Source of the DNA: an uncultured Fibrobacter sp.
GTDB taxonomy: Bacteria > Fibrobacterota > Fibrobacteria > Fibrobacterales > Fibrobacteraceae
Assembly: GCA_946414025.1 (NCBI GenBank)
Contig: CAMKMX010000028.1
Location: 1-41,025, forward strand
DNA length: 41,025 bases
Direction: 5' to 3'
The stretch's first letter is position 1. Each line of letters begins with the position of its first letter. The notes under the pieces were generated by a model that had not been told where the DNA came from, did not search any database, and was given only the letters and a program-made list of their open reading frames with translations. The position numbers and the translations under genes are program-made. Positions 7,484 through 13,590 of the stretch are shown here, in pieces.

Positions 7484-9055
7484 ATGTTCTTGAAAAACAT
7501 TAAACGGTCTTTCATTGGGGTTGCGCTGTTGTCGGCAACCGTCGGGGTGGTGTGGGCTGCATCTCCCGTGCTCGGGCCCGACCGCCACAGCAATTTGAAA
7601 ATGCTGGAAACGGCACCGCTCCTTTTCGAGTACCACCGCTTGACCACGGGGGACATGCCCCAGTCCTTTGCGTACCCCCGTCGGGATACGACATTCCAGA
7701 AGAACTTCGTGAAGACGGAGCGCAACGCCCTGCTGTATTACGATAATGCTTGCGGTGCGATGATTTCTGGACATTTGGGTACTGATTCTGCGGCGTACTT
7801 GGATTCTTGTCGTGCTCGTGCCCCCCGTATAGCGCTAGCCACCAGCGTGGTGGGCGGTATCGACTATCGTGGGGGAGAATCCCTTGGCGATACTATTTGG
7901 CCTGGAATTGACGGCGGCATCTACATGCGTGGATATGCGGACTCCGTGGACTTTGTGCTGGACGCCCGCATCTATGACGAGTCCCACACGGCGGCAACGC
8001 CAAAGTCTTTTGACCGGGAGTTTGTAGAGGTCCAGAAAGAAGAAAATAATTCGGGCGTGGAGTATGCGAGCTACGCCCGCTACCGCACTCATTTCGGATT
8101 CAATTACGATTGGCTGCGCGTTGATTTGGGCCGTGACGTGATGCATTGGGGACCCGGTTATTATAACAACCTGACGCTGAACCAGTTTGCCCTCCCGTAC
8201 AACATGCTTGCCATGGACATGCGGTTTGGCCCCTTGCGCGTTATCAGCTTTTATGCGGACTTGCGTGTTTACAACAACAGCATGAGCATGAAAAACAAGG
8301 ACGACACGCGAAACCTGTTCGGCCATCGTTACGAACTGGCCGTAGGGGATGCCACCATCGGCATCAGCGAACTGACGGTGCTTTACGACAACATGAAGCC
8401 CTGGCTCTTTGTGCCGACAGCGCCCCTGTTCATGGAAAAGGGGAACTATTCCGAGAACAGCAACAACGGAGCCCTGGCCTTTGACTTGAACTATCGCCTG
8501 TTCCAGTTTGCCCGTGTCTATACGGAATTTTTCCTAGATGACATGGAAAGCCCCGTGAGCCTGGTCAAGAATGATAACATCGAGGCCAAGTGGGCCTGGA
8601 TGGCGGGCTTGCAGGCGGGTCACGATTTTTATTTCAAGGGGCATAAGTTGGAAGTCGGAACCATTGCGGAATACGCCCGCATAGAGCCCTATGTTTATGG
8701 ACACTTCGAAAAGAACACGGCCCAGATGGCTCACTTGGGTTATCCCCTCGGGAACCAGGCCGGCCCAAACAGCCGTACGGTGGACTGGAGCGTCTTTGCC
8801 CGCTTGGACAATCACATCTTTGCAGGAATTCGGAACACCTGGTTCTGGAAGGGCACGGACTACGGCAGCGCCATAAACGATACTACTCCTCTTCACAACC
8901 ACATGAAGATCCACAAGAAGTATCTGGACGGTGCGGAAATGCTTTACTCCCTGACGCCTGCGCTGAGCTACGAAGGACAGTTCGTGAGCTTCCTTGGCGA
9001 AGTGACGTTATTCGACGACAAGAAGGTTTACCTGAGGGCCGGGTTCAAGTGGTAA
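7484..9055 (+). CDS. Outer-membrane beta-barrel protein, Wzi-like
   Basis: A 523-residue exported protein. A signal peptide covers roughly residues 1-25 (…VALLSATVGVVWAA, cut after Ala). The rest is rich in alternating aromatic/polar strands ending in an aromatic-tipped strand (KVYLRAGFKW), as expected for an outer-membrane barrel. The segment VDLGRDVMHWGPGYYNNL resembles the conserved G-R-x-x-x-x-W-G-P-G motif of Wzi/capsule-assembly barrels that retain surface polysaccharide. A capsule role is supported only indirectly, by the Wzc-type kinase elsewhere in the window. The ATG at 7484 is preferred to the adjacent TTG at 7481; the ribosome site is weak. It follows the lipoprotein gene by 13 bp. 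Confidence 0.7.
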   Translation: MFLKNIKRSFIGVALLSATVGVVWAASPVLGPDRHSNLKMLETAPLLFEYHRLTTGDMPQSFAYPRRDTTFQKNFVKTERNALLYYDNACGAMISGHLGTDSAAYLDSCRARAPRIALATSVVGGIDYRGGESLGDTIWPGIDGGIYMRGYADSVDFVLDARIYDESHTAATPKSFDREFVEVQKEENNSGVEYASYARYRTHFGFNYDWLRVDLGRDVMHWGPGYYNNLTLNQFALPYNMLAMDMRFGPLRVISFYADLRVYNNSMSMKNKDDTRNLFGHRYELAVGDATIGISELTVLYDNMKPWLFVPTAPLFMEKGNYSENSNNGALAFDLNYRLFQFARVYTEFFLDDMESPVSLVKNDNIEAKWAWMAGLQAGHDFYFKGHKLEVGTIAEYARIEPYVYGHFEKNTAQMAHLGYPLGNQAGPNSRTVDWSVFARLDNHIFAGIRNTWFWKGTDYGSAINDTTPLHNHMKIHKKYLDGAEMLYSLTPALSYEGQFVSFLGEVTLFDDKKVYLRAGFKW

Positions 9056-9056
9056 T

Positions 9057-9090
9057 TAGAGGTTAGGGGCTAGGATCTAGGGGCTAGTGA
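9057..9090. repeat. Degenerate short repeat (GGGGCTAG words)
   Basis: Variants of TTAGGGGCTAG and GGATCTAGGGGCTAG are strung together between two genes. It is one of several intergenic word-repeat tracts in this window. Confidence 0.45.
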
Positions 9091-9096
9091 TATTGT

Positions 9097-10425
9097 ATGA
9101 AGAAGCCTGAATTGCTTGCACCGGCGGGGGATTTGACCCGCATGAAATATGCCCTGGCCTACGGGGCCGATGCTGTATATGCAGGCCAACCCGCTTTTTC
9201 TTTGCGGGCCCGGGAGAACGGTTTCAAGAATCTGGACGACCTGGCAGAGGGGGTTGCCTACGTTCACGGCCAGGGAAAAAAGTTCTACTTGACCAGTAAC
9301 GTGATTCCCCGGAACACCAAGGTGGAACCATTCCAGAAGGCTCTGCTTGCCGCCCTAGAATTGAAACCGGACGCCTTGATTGTGGCAGATCCCGGTTTCG
9401 TAGGCTGGCTCCGGAAAGTTTCTCCTCAGACCGAAGTTCATTTGTCTGTGCAGGCCAACACCACCAACTACTTGACCGCCTCATTCTGGAAAGACCTGGG
9501 GGTTCGCCGCATCATCTTGAGCCGTGAACTTCGGTTGTCCGAAATCCTTGAAATCAAGGAACGGGTTCCTGACCTGGAACTGGAAGTCTTTGTCCACGGG
9601 GCGGTGTGCATGGCCATGTCGGGCCGTTGCATGCTTTCGAACTGGGTGACTAGGCGTGATGCCAACCAGGGCGCTTGCGATAACAGTTGCCGTATGCCTT
9701 ACCGGCTCTACGCCAACGAAGGCCCGCAGTGCGAAGGCTACAGGGAACACGAGGGAGAATTTTTCTTGCAGCGGACCGACCGGCCGGAACTCCAGCCGGT
9801 GGCTCTGGACGAAGATACCTGGGGAACCTACTTCATGAGCAGTCGGGACCTGTGCGCCTTGGACGTTGTGCCCGAGCTGGTCCGTGCCGGGCTGGATTCC
9901 TTCAAGATCGAGGGCCGCACCCGTTCTGTTTATTATTTGAGCCAGGTGGTCCGGGCCTACCGCATGGCCATCGATGCTTCTGTTAATGCTCTGGAATCGG
10001 GCGATTCTTTGCCTGCAGATTTGAAGGATGCCCGCCATGCACTGGATTTTGTGGATGGTCGCGGGTTCATGCCGGGATTTTTGAAAGGTCCCTTGCCCCA
10101 GAACTACGAGTCCACTCACGTGGATGCCCCGTCGGGTTGTGTCTGTGCCCAGATTTTGGATTACGATGCACCGACCCGTTCTTTCCGCGTGAATGTGAAG
10201 AATCAGTTTTCTATGGACGATTCCTTGGAGTTCATGACTCCCGAAGGAATGTCCCTTTGTAAAATCTCATCGTTGAAGAATTTCAGGGGCGAAGACGCCG
10301 ACCGGCTGAATCCCGGCACAGAAGGAAGGGTCTTTGTACAAGATAATGTTCCCGTTTCACTGGAGAATGTAAAATTCGGCTTTTTTGTGAAACGAACGCA
10401 CCCAAATCCCGAAACAAATACATAA
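9097..10425 (+). CDS. U32 peptidase-family protein, TrhP (YegQ)-like
   Basis: A 442-residue cytoplasmic protein of the U32 family. The N-terminus ELLAPAGD...ALAYGADAVYAG is the family hallmark and forms a TIM-barrel. The signature E-V-F-V-H-G-A-V-C-M-A-M-S-G-R-C (about residue 165) is followed by RDANQGACDNSCRMPY, giving the conserved cysteine cluster thought to hold an Fe-S centre. Of the U32 branches, the single-domain length near 440 with a small C-terminal beta-domain best matches TrhP/YegQ, required for prephenate-dependent 5-hydroxyuridine formation at tRNA position 34. Other U32 members (RlhA, UbiU/V) differ in length or partners, but sub-family assignment by eye is tentative. It starts at an ATG 41 bp after the barrel gene. 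Confidence 0.85.
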   Translation: MKKPELLAPAGDLTRMKYALAYGADAVYAGQPAFSLRARENGFKNLDDLAEGVAYVHGQGKKFYLTSNVIPRNTKVEPFQKALLAALELKPDALIVADPGFVGWLRKVSPQTEVHLSVQANTTNYLTASFWKDLGVRRIILSRELRLSEILEIKERVPDLELEVFVHGAVCMAMSGRCMLSNWVTRRDANQGACDNSCRMPYRLYANEGPQCEGYREHEGEFFLQRTDRPELQPVALDEDTWGTYFMSSRDLCALDVVPELVRAGLDSFKIEGRTRSVYYLSQVVRAYRMAIDASVNALESGDSLPADLKDARHALDFVDGRGFMPGFLKGPLPQNYESTHVDAPSGCVCAQILDYDAPTRSFRVNVKNQFSMDDSLEFMTPEGMSLCKISSLKNFRGEDADRLNPGTEGRVFVQDNVPVSLENVKFGFFVKRTHPNPETNT

Positions 10426-10434
10426 ATTGTTGCC

Positions 10435-10896
10435 ATGGCCGTAGATGAAGCTACAAAGAAACAGGATGCGCTGGAGCTCTATCAGATAGACGATAAAGCC
10501 ATCGTGCCTTTTTTTAAGTCTCATCTTGAAGAATTGCAGAAATTCCTGCAAGAACATAAGGGTGAAAATCTTTCCCTGTTGGTCAAGCTCAAACAGTTTA
10601 TTCGGACCTACCGCTTGCCTTTTAACATGCAGCGCTATATGGAGGTTCAGAGAACCTACATTCAGCAGAGCCTGCAGACCCAGGTGCAGAATCGCCAAGA
10701 GGCAGTGAGCCATTGGATTCAGGAACACGCCTGTAGGCACCGCAACCGTATGATACAGCTCCAGTGCTTGTATTTGGAACGAATTAAGGATAAACTAATA
10801 CCCGAAGTTCAAGCTATGCTGGAACATCGGCTCGAAAAGCTACAAGGGAATGCAAAGCCTGATTCCGATGGCAATCAAGATAATGCCGGCAAATAG
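10435..10896 (+). CDS. Conserved-looking helical protein of unknown function
   Basis: A 153-residue soluble protein with no signal peptide or membrane segment, predicted almost entirely helical and rich in Gln, Glu, Lys and Leu with heptad-like spacing (for example LVKLKQFIRTYRL and RLEKLQGN). I do not recognise a family. It starts 9 bp after the U32 gene, so the two are likely one transcript. Its last 57 bp overlap the 3' end of the convergent mntP gene; both frames look genuine, so the overlapping tail (KPDSDGNQDNAGK) is probably not constrained. Confidence 0.65.
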   Translation: MAVDEATKKQDALELYQIDDKAIVPFFKSHLEELQKFLQEHKGENLSLLVKLKQFIRTYRLPFNMQRYMEVQRTYIQQSLQTQVQNRQEAVSHWIQEHACRHRNRMIQLQCLYLERIKDKLIPEVQAMLEHRLEKLQGNAKPDSDGNQDNAGK

Positions 10897-11394
10897 CTGA
10901 GCCAGGTTTGAACGGAACAGCTTTGCTGCTCTGGAGCCAATTTCAAAACCGATAACCCCGAATAGGATCGCGGCTAGCGCTATGGCGATAGTGGCAAAGA
11001 GCATGTCAATCTCTACAAAGGCAAAGGAAATGCCGATGGTCAGTGCGTCAATACTGGTGGCGAGGGAAAGTATTACGACGCTTGCAAGGGACAGGTTTGC
11101 AATCTTGTGCTCGTCTTCTTTTTTGCGGAAGGCTTCCAAGATAAACTTGGCTCCCAGTAGGCAGAGAATAGCACTGGCAATAATAGAACCCAGGTCATGT
11201 ATCCAGTGCCTTGCCAAGGTTCCAGAAAAGAAGCCTGCAAGGGTCATTCCCCCTTGAAAGAAACCAAACGATAATGCAAGAACAAGGGCTTTTAACCGGG
11301 ACACACCCGAGCGCCCGAGCCCAATAGAAGTGGCCACGGCAAAGCAGTCCATGGCCTCGATAACCGCAATGAGAATTACGGAGAGATAACTCAA
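10840..11394 (-). CDS. mntP: Manganese efflux pump MntP
   Basis: A 184-residue inner-membrane protein with six predicted helices. The two family signatures are both present: EAMDCFAVATSIGLG near residue 14 and LATSIDALTIGISFAF near residue 110, containing the paired Asp residues of the metal path. The family exports Mn(II). The start is TTG (11392-11394) with AGG seven bases before it; no ATG would keep the first transmembrane signature. The gene begins 15 nt after the stop of the ACT-domain gene, so it is probably transcribed with it. The 3' end overlaps the convergent gene by 57 bp. No yybP-ykoY manganese riboswitch is seen upstream. Confidence 0.92.
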   Translation of the reverse strand: MSYLSVILIAVIEAMDCFAVATSIGLGRSGVSRLKALVLALSFGFFQGGMTLAGFFSGTLARHWIHDLGSIIASAILCLLGAKFILEAFRKKEDEHKIANLSLASVVILSLATSIDALTIGISFAFVEIDMLFATIAIALAAILFGVIGFEIGSRAAKLFRSNLAQLFAGIILIAIGIRLCIPL

Positions 11395-11409
11395 AATAGC
11401 CTAAAAGGT

Positions 11410-11841
11410 TTAGGTGTTCTTGAACAGTTCTTCTTTGTCTATAGCCTTGAAGTTGGTAGCCTTCAGGGCTTCGATGGCCTTGTCCGTATCCTGGAAACGG
11501 AGAATCATGATGTTGGATCCGTTCAAGGTAGAGGGGTAGGCGTACATGTAGTCAATTTGCTGGCTTCCAACGGCGGTGCTTAGGAGCTCGGCAAGACCAC
11601 CGATGGCAGCGTTCACAGGGCAGGCCACCACATCGGTGATGGTTGCGCTGAGACCTGCCTTGGCAAGCACATCTACCGCTTTTTCCGGATTGTTCACAAT
11701 CAGGCGGATAAGGCCGAACTCACCGGAGTCGGCGAGGGTCAGTGAAAGCAGGTTCACTCCTGCATCGGCCAAGGAACGGCACACGGTCTGGAGACGGCCC
11801 GGCCTGTTGGAAACGAAAACTGAAACTTGCGGGATTTTCAT
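11410..11841 (-). CDS. Tandem ACT-domain protein
   Basis: A 143-residue protein built of two ACT repeats (about residues 4-66 and 70-138), the small ligand-binding fold that senses amino acids in biosynthetic enzymes. The N-terminal repeat begins QVSVFVSNRPGRL...LADAGVNLLSLTLADS, a typical ACT first strand, Gly turn and helix. No catalytic domain is attached. Start is ATG 11841 because GGAG lies nine bases ahead; an upstream in-frame extension of 11 residues lacks a ribosome site. Stand-alone tandem ACT proteins commonly sit beside PaaK-type ligases in anaerobes, as here, where they may sense an aromatic or branched amino acid (inference). Confidence 0.88.
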   Translation of the reverse strand: MKIPQVSVFVSNRPGRLQTVCRSLADAGVNLLSLTLADSGEFGLIRLIVNNPEKAVDVLAKAGLSATITDVVACPVNAAIGGLAELLSTAVGSQQIDYMYAYPSTLNGSNIMILRFQDTDKAIEALKATNFKAIDKEELFKNT

Positions 11842-11879
11842 TTGAGATACTCCTATTTTAAAACTTCTTGACAAAAACG

Positions 11880-12010
11880 AAGAGTGAGATGAGTTGTCAG
11901 TAATGAGTTGTGAGTGTATAGTTTGGCGCCAAAGGCGCGATTATTGAAACTCAAAGGTGCGAAGCACCGACTCATTACTCACTACTCACCACCCACTACG
12001 CCTTTGGCGT
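11880..12010. repeat. Intergenic repeat block with mirrored short-word arrays and hairpins
   Basis: Between paaK and the ACT gene lie GAGTGAG/TGAGTTG-type words (11881-11916), two compact hairpins, GCGCC-AAA-GGCGC (11926-11938) and GGTGC-GAA-GCACC (about 11956-11968), and then the complementary words ACTCATTACTCACTACTCACC (11969-12000, split here by position). The outer word arrays are roughly complementary, so the whole block could fold as one long imperfect stem. A third hairpin, ACGCC-TTT-GGCGT (11998-12010), reaches the paaK stop codon. No gene is seen. Confidence 0.5.
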
Positions 12011-13347
12011 TACATCTTCTTCCTGTTGTCCACAACTCTCTTGGCTTTGCCTTCGCTACGGGGGAGCGAGTCGGGCTCGCACAAGGTGACGATGACGGAA
12101 ATGCCGAGAATCTGTTCAATGGAATGCTTGAACTTCTTGTTCAGCTGTTCCATGGCGCCCATGGAGTCGCTCACCATATCGCGGGAAACTTCCACCTTCA
12201 CTTCCAGGGTGTCCATGTTGTTCTTGGTGTCGAGCACAATCTGGTAGTGGGGGAGTGCCTTTTCGGCACGGAGAAGTGCCGTCTCGATCTGGCTCGGGAA
12301 CACGTTCACGCCACGCATGATAATCATGTCGTCGCTACGGCGGCCGATGCGACGGATACGGCGGATGGTGCGGCCGCACTTGCACTTGGTCTTCTCGATA
12401 GCGGTGATATCGCGGGTGCGGTAGCGCAAAATGGGCATGGCCTTTTTGCTCAGGGTGCTGATGACCAGTTCCCCTTCTTCGCCATCGGGCAGGGGTTCCA
12501 GAGTTTCGGGGTTGATAATCTCGGGGTAGAAATGGTCTTCGAAAATGTGGATGCCGTCGCGGCATTCGCATTCGCAACCTACGCCTGGCCCCACGATTTC
12601 AGAAAGACCGTAAATGTCGTAGGCCTTGATGCCCGTTTTTTCTTCGATGTAGTCGCGCATGCCGTCGCTCCAGGGTTCGGCCCCGAAGATACCGCGCTTT
12701 ACGTTGAGACTGCGAATATCGACGCCCATTTTTTCGGCTACGTCGATAATGCGGACAAAATAACTCGGTGTTCCGCCCACTGCAGTGACGCCGAAATCTT
12801 TCATGAGCATCACCTGTCGTTCGGTGTTTCCGCCACTGATGGGGATAACCGTCGCGCCAAGAGCCTCGAAACCGCCGTGGATACCAAGACCGCCGGTAAA
12901 CAGACCGTAGCCGTAGAAGTTCTGCACGATGTCGGTGCTGCGGAACCCGCAGGCGAGAAGTCCGCGCTTTACCACCTGGGCCCAGACTTCCATATCTTCT
13001 TTGGTGTAGCCAACCACGATGGGCTTACCGGTAGTGCCGGAACTGGCGTGCAGGCGAACCACCTCGCTCAGATCTACAGCGAACAGACCATAGGGGTAGG
13101 TGTCGCGTAAGTCCTTCTTCATGCTGAAGGGAACCTTGCTGATGTCTGCAAGGGTCTTGATGTCGTCGGGCTTCACGCCTTTTTCGTCCATCCGTTCGCG
13201 GAACAGGGGAACTTTTTCGTAGGCAAGCTTGACGGTAGCACGGAGTCTTTGGAGTTGGAGTTCCCGCAGTTTGTCTTCGGGCATGAAATCTAGGGCCATT
13301 TCGGGCAAGACTCTATTTTCTTCGTCATTCCAGGCGGTTGAACGCAT
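12010..13347 (-). CDS. paaK: Phenylacetate-CoA ligase
   Basis: A 445-residue adenylate-forming enzyme that converts aryl acetates to CoA thioesters via an acyl-AMP. The P-loop HASSGTTGKPIVVGYT (about residue 92), the Y-G-L-S-E adenine-site motif, LRYRTRDI and the hinge region RIGRRSDDMIIMRGVNVFP are intact. A Cys cluster (CECEC and CKCG, residues about 255 and 330) is typical of PaaK and may bind zinc. Length is normal. In fermentative anaerobes such ligases accompany indolepyruvate or arylpyruvate ferredoxin oxidoreductases and ACT proteins, so the physiological direction may be ATP-yielding or re-activation of aryl acids; no oxidoreductase is in this window. GAGG six bases before the ATG supports the start. 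Confidence 0.92.
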   Translation of the reverse strand: MRSTAWNDEENRVLPEMALDFMPEDKLRELQLQRLRATVKLAYEKVPLFRERMDEKGVKPDDIKTLADISKVPFSMKKDLRDTYPYGLFAVDLSEVVRLHASSGTTGKPIVVGYTKEDMEVWAQVVKRGLLACGFRSTDIVQNFYGYGLFTGGLGIHGGFEALGATVIPISGGNTERQVMLMKDFGVTAVGGTPSYFVRIIDVAEKMGVDIRSLNVKRGIFGAEPWSDGMRDYIEEKTGIKAYDIYGLSEIVGPGVGCECECRDGIHIFEDHFYPEIINPETLEPLPDGEEGELVISTLSKKAMPILRYRTRDITAIEKTKCKCGRTIRRIRRIGRRSDDMIIMRGVNVFPSQIETALLRAEKALPHYQIVLDTKNNMDTLEVKVEVSRDMVSDSMGAMEQLNKKFKHSIEQILGISVIVTLCEPDSLPRSEGKAKRVVDNRKKM

Positions 13348-13470
13348 ATAAACCTCAAATAGCGGTCCTCAGGACCAGTGTGAAAATACGGAGTAGAATT
13401 TATCTTTTTTTCTTTGATAAAAGCCCAAAAAAATGAAAAAAATTAGAGAGTCGGGGGCTTTTTCATCGCT

Positions 13471-13498
13471 TTGACACAAAATGTAAAGCGGAAAGAAT
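13471..13498 (+). promoter_or_regulatory. Possible sigma-70-type promoter for bamA-skp
   Basis: TTGACA at 13471-13476 and AAGAAT at 13493-13498 are separated by 16 bases. The -10 hexamer matches the consensus at four positions. It lies about 100 bp before the bamA start in an otherwise non-coding interval. Confidence 0.35.
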
Positions 13499-13590
13499 CT
13501 TGAGTGGGATTTCTCCCGATTTTGGAATCTTTTTGTGGGCGTAATCACTGTGTTTTTTGTATTTTTGGGCAGAATTTTGTTTTTTTTGAC

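Noticed and set aside
6163..7725. 520-residue minus-strand frame across the lipoprotein and barrel genes
   Set aside because: It crosses two genuine genes and the dnaA terminator, and its translation is unstructured His/Arg-rich sequence.
11914..13110. 398-residue plus-strand frame opposite paaK
   Set aside because: It is the antisense shadow of a clearly conserved AMP-ligase and begins in intergenic repeats.
13504..13590. N-terminal extension of BamA from GTG 13504
   Set aside because: The added residues (MGFLPILESFCGRN…) are not signal-peptide-like, overlap a probable promoter and have no ribosome site.
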